A DNA stretch of 64,000 nucleotides, taken from NCBI RefSeq assembly GCF_019049655.1, contig NZ_JAFMOX010000043.1:1-64000 (forward strand), read 5' to 3'. The notes beneath the pieces were generated by a model. It was given only the letters and a program-made list of their open reading frames with translations, made no database searches and was not told the origin of the DNA. Source of the stretch: Rahnella rivi (GTDB lineage: Bacteria; Pseudomonadota; Gammaproteobacteria; Enterobacterales; Enterobacteriaceae). Of this stretch, positions 45,521 to 53,277 are shown piece after piece. The translations under genes and the position numbers were made by a program. Within the stretch, counting starts at the first letter, position 1. Each line of letters begins with the position of its first letter.

Positions 45521-45892
45521 TTAAAGTTCAGCAAAGAAGCATCCTAAGACCACCGCGACCATCTCCCCCAGCAAAACATATGAAAAATTGATGTCCGGAT
45601 AACCGGGGACACGCCACATGATGAAAAGGAAACCAGCCCACCACAACAACCCAGCCACCCAGGAAACGAAAATCGTCCCGAGGACAGTCCAGATGGAAAA
45701 TGTCTCATTCCTGGCAACCTGACTGATAATAAACAGGAAAACTACGACAACAAGCAGACCAAGACGCCAGTAGGTCCACTGCTGAACGATGACCCCCTCT
45801 CGTAGCAGGTAAGCCCAATACAACAAATACCCCACCACCAATAGGGTGAGCAGGACCAGCGGCACACGGTTGTTTTTGCTAATAAACGTCAT
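45521..45892 (-). CDS. Unknown four-helix membrane protein
   Basis: 123 aa from ATG 45892, overlapping the previous stop (ATGA). Membrane segments: VPLVLLTLLVVGYLLYWAYL, LGLLVVVVFLFIISQV, VLGTIFVSWVAGLLWWAGFL, VLLGEMVAVVLGCFFAEL. No family is recognised. It forms a coupled pair with the next membrane gene, between the RfaH-like gene and traV. Confidence 0.6.
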   Translation of the reverse strand: MTFISKNNRVPLVLLTLLVVGYLLYWAYLLREGVIVQQWTYWRLGLLVVVVFLFIISQVARNETFSIWTVLGTIFVSWVAGLLWWAGFLFIMWRVPGYPDINFSYVLLGEMVAVVLGCFFAEL

Positions 45893-46287
45893 TCCCAATA
45901 CCTCGTAAAAATTGAAGACTCGAAGATAAGGGGAATGGCGGCCAGAAAATAAGACGCGCCCCCCAGATAATAAAACGCATCCGGGTTCACAAACGCTACC
46001 CAGGGATGCCAGAGTGCAATACTGCCCAGTCCGAATACAACGCCATACAAAACCCAGGGAACCACTATTAAGATGTTCGCGACGATGAGATTTTCCGAGC
46101 AATCAATAGGAATAAACCACGCCAGCCCTAAAAATAAGCAGGCGATCATGGCAAAAATTCGCCACGCCATCCATTCTGCCGGCATGAACGCGACGTCCAT
46201 CAGTTTTGCCCAGCCACCCAGCAGGGTAATCAACAACAGCACGAAGAGAAAAAACGACGGCCGGTACAACGCCTTAACCGCTCTCAT
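45889..46287 (-). CDS. Unknown four-helix membrane protein
   Basis: 132 aa from ATG 46287 (RAVKALYRPSFFLFVLLLIT), which overlaps the previous stop (TAATG). Four hydrophobic segments. The pair has the size of small immunity-like or exclusion-like membrane proteins, but nothing proves this. In F this interval holds traP, trbD and trbG, which are different. Confidence 0.6.
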   Translation of the reverse strand: MRAVKALYRPSFFLFVLLLITLLGGWAKLMDVAFMPAEWMAWRIFAMIACLFLGLAWFIPIDCSENLIVANILIVVPWVLYGVVFGLGSIALWHPWVAFVNPDAFYYLGGASYFLAAIPLIFESSIFTRYWE

Positions 46288-46541
46288 TACACTTTCCTCA
46301 GTTGATGGTGTCGCCCACATGCAGCGCCCTGGCCTGACGCAGAGCGTCGTCCTGGTTCACGTTGCCCCCTACCGGGTGGCGTCGCGTTCCCTATTTGGTC
46401 ACTGGTTTGGGTACACTCTAGCCTTTCAATGTCGCTGAGCAGCGCCGCCAGTTCGCAGGAGGACGCTTTACATTTCCAGGCCTGGCGGTAACGCACTTTT
46501 AATGCGCCGAGCCTGATACTTTGCTCCCGATTTTTCACCAC
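46287..46541 (-). CDS. Small protein with a traB 3'-end scar in another frame
   Basis: 84 aa starting at GTG 46541 behind a GGGGG ribosome site and ending in TAATG coupling. The N-terminal half (KNREQSIRLGALKVRYRQAW) looks like protein. The last 30 residues (GRGQREPGRRSASGQGAACG) look like out-of-frame coding. A different frame over 46303-46367 reads GNVNQDDALRQARALHVGDT-IN-stop, clearly related to the end of TraB (LNPDEVLRQASQLKLGDT-IN-stop). So the 3' half lies on a second, decayed copy of the traB end, left by recombination. Confidence 0.55.
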   Translation of the reverse strand: MVKNREQSIRLGALKVRYRQAWKCKASSCELAALLSDIERLECTQTSDQIGNATPPGRGQREPGRRSASGQGAACGRHHQLRKV

Positions 46542-46549
46542 GCCCCCTT

Positions 46550-47074
46550 TTATGCCGCCGCCGCCCGCCCCAACACCCGGACACGCAGCGCGTCAGGTGC
46601 TCTGCGCCCCATAATTTCAAGCTTCATTTCACGGTTCATCACCGTGAGCAGTAGCATGGCGCGCTTCGTTCCGTTGGGCTCATGCCACACCCCCTCCAGA
46701 CCTTCAAACACACCGTTTAACACCTCAACCCGGTCGCCATGTGCAGGCCCCGTAGGGGCAGGCGAAAGACAGTCATGATTTTTTAACTTCTCTATATCTT
46801 CATCAGGGATGACGGAAGGCAGGCCACCAAAGCTTATTAACGACGCAATGCCGCGTGTGCTTTTTATGGTGGTGGTGTGGATCACCTCCGGATCAAAGCG
46901 AACGAAGATATAACCGGGGAAAAGCGCCTGCGGCGCCGCAGCCCTGGTGTGGCTGGATTTCACAATTTGCTCGGTGTACAGCGGCAGGAAACACGTCACA
47001 CCCTGATTACCCAAATGCTGCTGGGCACGTTTTTCCTGTGCATACTGCGTCTGTGCAACGTACCAGTATTCCAT
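46550..47074 (-). CDS. RfaH/NusG-type transcription antiterminator
   Basis: 174 aa. NGN domain at residues 1-105: YWYVAQTQYAQEKRAQQHLG, VTCFLPLYTEQIV, LFPGYIFVRFDPEVIHTTTI, RGIASLISFGGLPSVIPDED. KOW domain at about 118-165 (HGDRVEVLNGVFEGLEGVW). RfaH paralogs bind RNA polymerase at ops sites and suppress termination in long operons. Here the gene lies inside the tra operon, behind traB, and an intrinsic terminator lies before traT. A dedicated antiterminator for the 32-kb transcript is a natural reading. ATG 47074, AAGGGAT upstream. Confidence 0.9.
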   Translation of the reverse strand: MEYWYVAQTQYAQEKRAQQHLGNQGVTCFLPLYTEQIVKSSHTRAAAPQALFPGYIFVRFDPEVIHTTTIKSTRGIASLISFGGLPSVIPDEDIEKLKNHDCLSPAPTGPAHGDRVEVLNGVFEGLEGVWHEPNGTKRAMLLLTVMNREMKLEIMGRRAPDALRVRVLGRAAAA

Positions 47075-47088
47075 ATCCCTTCCCCCTG

Positions 47089-48432
47089 TCAGTTAATGGT
47101 ATCGCCCAGCTTCAGCTGGCTCGCCTGACGCAACACTTCATCAGGATTGAGGACGGCGGCACGGGTGACGTTATTCACCTGCGTGGAGGCATTACCGGCC
47201 ACCTGCTGCACGTTGTTCTGTGCATCACCTTTTTTGTCTTTATCAGCTTCAATGTCTTCAATGGTTTCCAGCCGGAAACCCTGCTGGAAGACCACGGTCA
47301 CGCTGTTGCCCGCGCCGATATCAATCACCGGGTGATACTGCTCAGCCCGTTTTATCCAGTACTGGCTGAGCGTGTCAGCCGCCTTGCTGGCACCGCCGCC
47401 AATCCCCTGCTTAAACACATCGCCGGCACCTACTGATGCCGTGGCACCCAGTCCGACTGACGGCGTTGCGGCTGACTTGATGCCCTCCCCGAAGCCAGAG
47501 AGCAGCCCTGCCATACCGGCGTAGCCGATAATCTGACCGTTACGCATCACCGGCTTGCCGCGAATACCCTGCTTGCCCTGATAGGCCACGTGGCCGTCAA
47601 ACGGCATGTCGATATGCTTGCCGTTTTTCAGGATACAACTGATGTTTTTGGTTCTGACCTCACCGCGTTCGCTGGAGATGTCGCCCCAGATTTCGCCGGT
47701 GACGCGACACTGGTCCATGTTGTAGGTTTTGCCGTTGGGCATGGAGACATCCCCAATCAGGGTGATGACCACGGGAGAGGTGTTCTGCTGACCGGTCACG
47801 CTGGCGTTGGCATCGGCCCCTTCAATCATTACCGCTTCCGAGAAGGAGCCGGACGGTATCCACGGCAGTTTGGTTTTCCTGGCCTGCAGTGAGGTATAGC
47901 TGAAGGTTTTACTGGTCATGCCCCCCAGATGGCCCGAGCCGGTGCCGGGGTAAAAACCGGTACCCTGTCCCTGACCTTGCCCCGGATAAAACTGACTGCC
48001 CTGCCCGCCCCCCGGCCCACGGCTGGGGTCGGTAACGTTCCACTGCACTGGCCCGGATGGCGGTGCGCTGGGCACGGGCGCAGAAGGCGGCTGACTTTGC
48101 AGCTTACTCATGGCGTCCATGATTTTAGAAAGCTGTTGCTTGAGGGCTTCGTTTTGCTGCTGCTGGTCGGTTTTGAGCTGGTTCACGCTGCTTTCCAGCG
48201 CCGAGGTTTTATTTTGCTGCTGGGCCAGCGCCGCCGTGGCCAGGTTGTCGGTAAAGGAGCTGGTGACCACGCTGCCGGTCATGTCCACCACTTTTGGCTT
48301 GGTCGCGTTCTTCAGCGACGCCTGATGGTGGGTGTAGGCCCATATCCCGCCCCCGACGCCGAGTGCCACCGCGACGCACACGCCGGTCATCACCCACTGT
48401 TTGCGGCGGGTGGCGGTGTTGATGTTGCTCAT
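47089..48432 (-). CDS. traB: TraB core scaffold (VirB10-like)
   Basis: 447 aa from ATG 48432, overlapping the traK stop (ATGA). One membrane helix at about residues 15-33 (VMTGVCVAVALGVGGGIWAY), a coiled coil (KTSALESSVNQLKTDQQQQN), a Pro/Gly-rich stretch, and a C-terminal beta domain (ISCILKNGKHIDMPFDGHVA). Spans both membranes and joins TraK/TraV to TraC. Confidence 0.95.
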   Translation of the reverse strand: MSNINTATRRKQWVMTGVCVAVALGVGGGIWAYTHHQASLKNATKPKVVDMTGSVVTSSFTDNLATAALAQQQNKTSALESSVNQLKTDQQQQNEALKQQLSKIMDAMSKLQSQPPSAPVPSAPPSGPVQWNVTDPSRGPGGGQGSQFYPGQGQGQGTGFYPGTGSGHLGGMTSKTFSYTSLQARKTKLPWIPSGSFSEAVMIEGADANASVTGQQNTSPVVITLIGDVSMPNGKTYNMDQCRVTGEIWGDISSERGEVRTKNISCILKNGKHIDMPFDGHVAYQGKQGIRGKPVMRNGQIIGYAGMAGLLSGFGEGIKSAATPSVGLGATASVGAGDVFKQGIGGGASKAADTLSQYWIKRAEQYHPVIDIGAGNSVTVVFQQGFRLETIEDIEADKDKKGDAQNNVQQVAGNASTQVNNVTRAAVLNPDEVLRQASQLKLGDTIN

Positions 48433-49160
48433 ACCCCGCCCTCCGTCGCCGTGGAGAAGATAACCCACACGTACCCTTCGCCGCTGGCGTAGAGGTTATG
48501 GGTGGACAACATCACGGCCCGGACGCCCTTCTGCCAGAACTGTTTCTCTGAAAGCGATCGCGTAATGTAGCCGGTGTTCTTCATGCGGTAACGCATGACC
48601 AGCAGGTGCGAGCCGACCAGTTGGCGTTCCGGGGTCAGCAGGACACCCGGCATCGGATTGTAGGCGGGTCCGCGTGCCGCTTTGGCTTCGATATAGCTGT
48701 CAGGTACGCCGCCGTTCACCACCGTGCGGGCCACGCTCACCAGCGTTTTCTCCCACGGCTGGCTTTCCTCCCAGGCTTTCGCATCCGGGTTGGCCTTCAG
48801 CGGCACCGACGCGGGGATAAGGTGCAGCGTATGTCCGCTGCCCGGTTTTGGCGTCACGTCCAGAGAAGCGCCGATACCGTTGGCCGTTTCCAGAAAGAGC
48901 GTGAAGTTCTGACCGGTCAGCGGCGTGATAAGCAATGCCCCGTCTTCGGTGTTTTCCTGGGTAAAGGCACCGTCGGGGCCGGTTACGCGGGTGATAAGTT
49001 CACCCTCGATGACAATTTTGTTCGGGCTGGTGTTGCTCAACTGCGCTTTCAGGTGCGCATCATTTTCAAATACGGTGCCGGCCGGACCACTGACGTCGGC
49101 CATCGCCGCAGGTGCGAGGCAAAGGCCGGCGACGAACGCGGCAAGAAATCGTGCTTTCAT
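48429..49160 (-). CDS. traK: TraK outer-membrane core secretin-like protein
   Basis: 243 aa. Signal peptide MKARFLAAFVAGLCLAPAAMA, then DVSGPAGTVFENDAHLKAQL and a VirB9-like beta domain (ALLITPLTGQNFTLFLETAN). Periplasmic; forms the core complex with TraB and TraV. 4 nt after traE. Confidence 0.95.
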   Translation of the reverse strand: MKARFLAAFVAGLCLAPAAMADVSGPAGTVFENDAHLKAQLSNTSPNKIVIEGELITRVTGPDGAFTQENTEDGALLITPLTGQNFTLFLETANGIGASLDVTPKPGSGHTLHLIPASVPLKANPDAKAWEESQPWEKTLVSVARTVVNGGVPDSYIEAKAARGPAYNPMPGVLLTPERQLVGSHLLVMRYRMKNTGYITRSLSEKQFWQKGVRAVMLSTHNLYASGEGYVWVIFSTATEGGV

Positions 49161-49164
49161 GCGG

Positions 49165-49764
49165 TTATCCCTGATGCTGTTTTGACACGGGTTGAGGGGG
49201 CTGCACTTCGGGGAAGGCGGTCAGACGGATGATGCCGTCCACATATTTCACGTTGAGCCGGTAGGCTTTATGCACATCGGGGATGTCTAGCTTCAGGCTG
49301 CCGTTAGAGGTGCTGGCAGAGAGCGTACCGCTGACGATGATGTCTCCGGTCGCCGAGTCGAACGCCTCATCCTCGATGCGAAACACCGTGGAAATGCCGT
49401 TCTTCTTGATGTAATCCGCCTCGACGGCCAGCGCTTTTTTCAGCTCAGAACGGGCTTCGGGCGGTACCCAGCGCAACAGGGCGGCGTGCTGGCTGTCAAC
49501 GGTGTCAGGCGTCACGCTCAGACGTAAGTTAACAAACGAGCGCACCAGCATGTTGTTCAGGTTGGCATCCCCCTGCGACGCGTCGGAGGTGAATGACCGG
49601 TCAAATAACATCGGAGTGGTGATGGTTTTTTGCGTGGACGCAAAATGCCAGGCCATTGCACCGGTGATGCAGGTGCCCACCAGGCTCAGAGCAAGGAGCG
49701 AACCGAGTGACGCCAGAGCCAGCATCGTCACCCGGTTTCGCGTTTCTTTCACTTGGTACTTCAT
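49165..49764 (-). CDS. traE: TraE pilus assembly protein (VirB5/VirB8-like role)
   Basis: 199 aa from ATG 49764. One N-terminal membrane helix (VTMLALASLGSLLALSLVGT) and a periplasmic domain (FVNLRLSVTPDTVDSQHAAL; EIQP-type C-terminus PEVQPPQPVSKQ). Typical TraE length (F 188). Follows traL after 51 nt. Confidence 0.95.
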   Translation of the reverse strand: MKYQVKETRNRVTMLALASLGSLLALSLVGTCITGAMAWHFASTQKTITTPMLFDRSFTSDASQGDANLNNMLVRSFVNLRLSVTPDTVDSQHAALLRWVPPEARSELKKALAVEADYIKKNGISTVFRIEDEAFDSATGDIIVSGTLSASTSNGSLKLDIPDVHKAYRLNVKYVDGIIRLTAFPEVQPPQPVSKQHQG

Positions 49765-49815
49765 CGTTTCTTCCTTCGGGCAGGGAAAGGGCGCCACCCG
49801 AAAGTGGCGCATACG

Positions 49816-50118
49816 CTACTGCATCCAGTGACGGTTGCCTGAATCAGGCACCCGCCTGAACTGCACCCGGAAAAGTACCGTTGGCAGATACCAGTAAAGA
49901 AGGTTTAAGAGCCACCATGAGCCCTGACCTTTTTTAAGATGTCGGATAAGCAGCCAAAGGACGGCACCCACGCACAGCATCACGATAAAAATGTCGCAGA
50001 AGAACCCCGTCACCCCGCAGGCTAAAAGCACAAAGGCTTCCTCGGGTGGCAGTCCGGCAACGCGTTTTTGCTGATTGAGAGTTTCCGGGAATCGATACTT
50101 CAACGAGTCCTGGTCCAT
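49816..50118 (-). CDS. traL: TraL pilus assembly protein
   Basis: 100 aa, no signal peptide. YRFPETLNQQKRVAGLPPEE followed by a hydrophobic hairpin (FFCDIFIVMLCVGAVLWLLI) is the TraL pattern. Inner membrane; a VirB3-like part of the assembly machine. 8 nt after traA. Confidence 0.95.
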   Translation of the reverse strand: MDQDSLKYRFPETLNQQKRVAGLPPEEAFVLLACGVTGFFCDIFIVMLCVGAVLWLLIRHLKKGQGSWWLLNLLYWYLPTVLFRVQFRRVPDSGNRHWMQ

Positions 50119-50126
50119 AGAAGGAA

Positions 50127-50552
50127 TTAAGCGATGAGGGCGAAGAAAGCGCGGGTGATAAGAATAAGCATAATAAGACCGGCAAATACCATCGGGTTAC
50201 GGGTTTTAATAAAACCGGTCACCGACACGATAATTTCCGCAACATATAACACCCACTCCACCGTCGAGCCGTGACCAAAAGTATCATTGGCATCCGCTTT
50301 TTGCGTAGCCATTAAATCCACAGCGTGAGCCAGGTGGGGAGAAATAACCACCGCGAGGGCCAGTGCAAAGAAAATAAGATTTCGCCGGGCGGCGGGAGAC
50401 TGCGAAATAACAGGTTTAATACGGTGAGAATAAAAAGCACTAAAGTAAAACTGGAGGTTGCCGATAAGCCCCTTCTGAAGATTTTGTTCCCCATCAGGCA
50501 AAGCTACCGCTACCCCCTCCGTCATTCCGGAATTGGTTATCACTGATTTCAT
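50127..50552 (-). CDS. traA: TraA propilin
   Basis: 141 aa from ATG 50552. A long leader (residues 1-77, as in F) ends in a membrane segment and the leader-peptidase-like site AHA-VDLM. The mature part is about 64 residues with two hydrophobic helices (VEWVLYVAEIIVSVTGFI and MVFAGLIMLILITRAFFALI) joined by KTRNP, the pilin hairpin. Polymerises into the conjugative pilus. First gene of the operon; CRP-type palindrome about 95 bp upstream. Confidence 0.92.
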   Translation of the reverse strand: MKSVITNSGMTEGVAVALPDGEQNLQKGLIGNLQFYFSAFYSHRIKPVISQSPAARRNLIFFALALAVVISPHLAHAVDLMATQKADANDTFGHGSTVEWVLYVAEIIVSVTGFIKTRNPMVFAGLIMLILITRAFFALIA

Positions 50553-50645
50553 TATGAAAAACCTCGATTTGAGTAATAAACATGTCAGCGTGCGTAAACA
50601 GACGTAACGCCCGCCTATCTTACATTGAGTCAAAAAAAAAAAAAC

Positions 50646-50661
50646 TGTGACACATATCACA
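50646..50661. promoter_or_regulatory. Perfect CRP-type palindrome in the traA/traY-like intergenic region
   Basis: TGTGA-CACATA-TCACA matches the CRP half-sites exactly. A TAAGAT (minus strand, 50617-50622) lies at a distance that would place CRP near -44 of a start at about 50610 for the traA operon. The flanking A and T runs also make the element a weak bidirectional hairpin, so a terminator role is an alternative. Confidence 0.6.
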
Positions 50662-50751
50662 GTTTTTTCACTTTCTAAGATTTTTCTTACCCTTCACCGG
50701 TAGTAGGCTCACACTCTCATTTCCTGTGTTATTTCAATCAGGCACAAAAAT

Positions 50752-51366
50752 ATGAAAGTGAAAGAGAAGATATACGAACGGCGCGGCCGTCCGAGAAAAT
50801 ATACGATGGGCGAAGTGCGTTACCGCGTACTCTGGGCGCCTGAAAATTTATTGCTGGAGTTGCGCATTGCCGCCCGCGTTCGCGGGGTAAGCATGAACGA
50901 TGAGGTGGTGGGCCGGCTGATTCAGTCGTTGGATTTCACCCCAAAAAAACCCATTATTAAAACGGAGGAGGGAGAACGATTATTGGCCCTGGCCCGCTTG
51001 TTTGATGGGTTTATTCAGGCGCACCTGGATATGCTGAGGGAAAAATATGCCCAGGAAGCAACGGTGGTGGATGACAAGCGGCAGTTTGTGGCCGGTAAAA
51101 TGCGAAGATTCAGCAGCAGTTTTCCGGTGAATTTAAAAAAGGACATGGAAATCAGCGCGCGGTTTAATCAGCGCAGTATGAATCAGGAAATCGTTCAGCG
51201 CCTGTTGGGGTCACTCAATTACTTCACTGAGCAGCAGTTGCCAGAAAATGAGGAAATAAAACGACTGCGTTCGCTGGCGATGCTGTTCGATGAATTCATT
51301 GTGTCGAAGGTGGCGGTGGCTGAGAACCCGTTAACGGATAGGGAAAATAACGTATTGGGATCTTAG
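50752..51366 (+). CDS. TraY-like tandem ribbon-helix-helix protein, inverted relative to tra operon
   Basis: 204 aa. Two Arc/MetJ-like repeats: residues about 24-63 (YRVLWAPENLLLELRIAARV, RGVSMNDEVVGRLIQSL) and about 123-163 (SFPVNLKKDMEISARF, NQRSMNQEIVQRLLGSL). F TraY also has two such repeats, so this is a TraY-like relaxosome and promoter-binding protein. Each repeat here carries an extra helical arm (LARLFDGFIQAHLD and LAMLFDEFIVSK). It lies on the plus strand, facing away from traA; in F traY is the first gene of the operon itself. Identity is inferred from fold and location. Confidence 0.7.
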   Translation: MKVKEKIYERRGRPRKYTMGEVRYRVLWAPENLLLELRIAARVRGVSMNDEVVGRLIQSLDFTPKKPIIKTEEGERLLALARLFDGFIQAHLDMLREKYAQEATVVDDKRQFVAGKMRRFSSSFPVNLKKDMEISARFNQRSMNQEIVQRLLGSLNYFTEQQLPENEEIKRLRSLAMLFDEFIVSKVAVAENPLTDRENNVLGS

Positions 51367-51381
51367 TTATCCTGAAAAGAT

Positions 51382-51404
51382 ATGCCGGGTAGTCAGCCCG
51401 GCAT
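51382..51404. terminator. Hairpin between convergent traY-like gene and traM
   Basis: ATGCCGGG and CCCGGCAT form an 8-bp stem around a 7-base loop. The minus strand continues ATCTTTTC, so it may terminate traM transcripts and shield the two convergent genes from each other. Confidence 0.55.
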
Positions 51405-51409
51405 AAACT

Positions 51410-51799
51410 TCACTCTTCTGCGATAAAATGTTTTGATTCTGACCTGTCTTCTGTGGCACTCATGCCGGAGAGGTTTCGGTCGAGCAGTTCCTCCAGTTTT
51501 TCATTCACGCTCTCGCCGCGCAGCTGCAAATACATTTCTGACATCATGGCCATCATAATGCTGATACCTTCACGGCTGCCGGAAACTTTTCGTATTAAGT
51601 CGCGGTTAAATCCTTCCATGTCAAAGCTATTTCCTTCGCCCTGGTGTTTTTTTACCATCAGCCCGATGTTAACCAGTTCATTGACCACGGAGGAGAAGTT
51701 CACCTCGCCGTGCGTGGCCCCGTTTTGCAACTCAATCTGCACCAACTCCAGCACATCCCTTTCGGTCTTTTCTTTGAAATAAATATTGCGTCTGGCCAT
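51410..51799 (-). CDS. traM: TraM relaxosome protein
   Basis: 129 aa. N-terminal ribbon-helix-helix (ARRNIYFKEKTERDVLELVQ; NFSSVVNELVNIGLMVKKHQ), then FDMEGFNRDLIRKVSGSREG, which parallels TraM of F (SFSATASMLLELGLRVHEAQ; FNQTEFNKLLLE). The C-terminal tetramer helix binds the TraD tail. Binds repeats in oriT and links the relaxosome to the channel. ATG 51799; oriT begins right behind it. Confidence 0.88.
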   Translation of the reverse strand: MARRNIYFKEKTERDVLELVQIELQNGATHGEVNFSSVVNELVNIGLMVKKHQGEGNSFDMEGFNRDLIRKVSGSREGISIMMAMMSEMYLQLRGESVNEKLEELLDRNLSGMSATEDRSESKHFIAEE

Positions 51800-52605
51800 T
51801 TATTTTTCCTGTGTGTCCGGCAGGGGTTTATTGCCGGTGATGTTCGCGTTATTTCCCGACGTATTAGGCAATCGCACGGGTGAGATAAAGCGAAAGGTGT
51901 TATTCTGTTGGTGGCGATTATTCTGCCGAAACTTAGTGTGTGTCAATACGGCAATGCAAATTAACATCTTCCGTTTTGGTTTGGGTGTGTCAATCAGGCA
52001 CTGTGGAAGAATTTCATGTGTGTCAATCAGGCACTGTATGCCAATTTTCGGTATGTTAATCCAACACTACACAGTATTTTGATGTGTGTTAATCAGGCAT
52101 CATGCCGTAAATAATGGTGTGTTGATTAAGCACCATACCCCATTTTTAGCTATTTAATTTATTGATTTAAAACAAAACACATCATTACCACACCATACAG
52201 TGCTGGTTAGAGTGCCGAATTAACACACTATCAGGCACTGCAAGCACACACAATACGGCACCCTAATAACACACCTTTCAGCACTGCAAAGTGTGCTAAT
52301 TAGCACACACTTTTCGGGATGCTTGCAAATTTACATCAAAAATCACGGTTAAACGTATGAATTAAAACAACAAAACCGCAAGATGGAATCTTGCGTGGGG
52401 TGTGATGTAAGTAGTAAGTAAAAGCGGCCTGGTGAAATATCCCTATTCTGTTTATTTATTTAATTACGTGGTGAAGTTAGAAGGCGTTCGCAGAGCGCCA
52501 TGTGCGCGTCTGTAACTAATTATCTTGCATCAGGTAAGGTGAAAGCGTATTTTCGCCAGAAATCACGCCGCGCTTATCCGGCGCATTCCTGGGGGATATA
52601 AAATA
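51800..52605. other. oriT: oriT region with 33-bp-period iterons
   Basis: No gene lies between traM and the transglycosylase. Five copies of GTGTGTCAATCAGGCACTGT-like 20-mers start at 51985, 52018, 52051, 52084 and 52117, exactly 33 bp apart. A sixth at 51938 is off-phase. Inverted copies follow at about 52211-52284, and a perfect palindrome GTGTGCTAATTAGCACAC lies at 52291-52308. Such arrays bind TraM and TraY. 33 bp is about three helical turns, so bound proteins would line up on one face. The AT-rich tract at 52141-52190 may bind IHF. Confidence 0.85.
52378..52410 (+). other. nic site, F-type
   Basis: TTGCGTGGGGTGT-GATG (52391-52407) matches the F nic core GCGTGGGGTGT|GG. By analogy, TraI cuts between 52403 and 52404 on the plus strand. 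Immediately upstream CGCAAGAT-GGA-ATCTTGCG (52378-52396) forms the inverted repeat found beside F nic. The transferred strand then runs right, into the leading region. Confidence 0.85.
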
Positions 52606-53148
52606 ATGAAATGGTTTACTCTGCTCACGCTGGCGGCGGTGTTTTCTGCCCAGGCCAGCCCGGAAATGTGTTTTAACAAAGCGGGCCGCGATTACGGTAT
52701 TGATCCCCTTTTGCTGACCGCTATTTCAATAAAAGAGTCGCGACTGAGAATGGACGCCATCAATGACCGTAACCGGAATAAAACAGAAGATGTCTGCGGC
52801 ATGCAGGTTAACAGTTCACATTATGCGGCGCTGCGAAAATTTGATATTACCCGTGAACGGTTACTGAAAGAACCCTGTACCTGTATTTACACCGGCGCCT
52901 GGGTGCTCGCGCACAATTTCCGGGCTTACGGTAAAAACTGGGACAGCGTCGGAATGTATAACACCGGTCCGTCACCGAAGCTCATCGTGCAGCGACGCGC
53001 CTACGCAACCGCTATTAAAAATATATATCGCATCCTGCTGGCCACACAAATGATTCAAAATAAACAAACCGCCCTGCGTGACGAAAAACCGCTTCTGGCC
53101 AGGTCAACGGCATCAGCCAATACAGACGCAAAAAGAAACGTTCAATAA
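52606..53148 (+). CDS. Lytic transglycosylase (VirB1/P19/gene X-like)
   Basis: 180 aa. Signal peptide MKWFTLLTLAAVFSAQA. SLT domain with catalytic glutamate E44 (LTAISIKESRLRMD), then EDVCGMQVNSSHY and YNTGPSPK. Opens peptidoglycan for the transfer apparatus; in F the homologue (orf169) also borders oriT. Ribosome site GGGGG upstream of ATG 52606. The cysteine-rich middle (ECPCTCIYTG-like) is normal for the family. Confidence 0.92.
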   Translation: MKWFTLLTLAAVFSAQASPEMCFNKAGRDYGIDPLLLTAISIKESRLRMDAINDRNRNKTEDVCGMQVNSSHYAALRKFDITRERLLKEPCTCIYTGAWVLAHNFRAYGKNWDSVGMYNTGPSPKLIVQRRAYATAIKNIYRILLATQMIQNKQTALRDEKPLLARSTASANTDAKRNVQ

Positions 53149-53277
53149 TGAAAGTGTGAGGCGTGCGTATACGTTTTCTGATTTGAAGGCGCGGGAAGGG
53201 AAAATAAGAAGGAAGGATTATCGGGTAATGATGTCAAATATCCGGCGCTTTTCGATAACGCCGGACAGATAAACCGC

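Noticed and set aside
50597..50613. ops-like element for RfaH in the traA leader (GGCGGGCG...)
   Set aside because: Only the first five bases match the ops consensus; too weak to annotate. A partial CGGTAG match near 50699 points toward the traY-like gene and is equally weak.
50630..50670. Bidirectional terminator at the A-tract/T-tract hairpin
   Set aside because: The stem core is only CTGTGA/TCACAG and no gene end is nearby; the exact CRP consensus is a better explanation. The terminator is kept only as an alternative.
51985..52136. Regular 33-bp-period repeats, superficially like a CRISPR array
   Set aside because: The units are 20-bp imperfect repeats with 13-bp spacers, lie beside an F-type nic site between traM and the transglycosylase, and continue as inverted copies. 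They are oriT binding sites; no cas gene is present.
53078..53272. 64-aa ORF overlapping the end of the transglycosylase gene
   Set aside because: It overlaps the intact 3' end of that gene in another frame and has no ribosome site; the tail after 53150 looks protein-like but no start can be supported.
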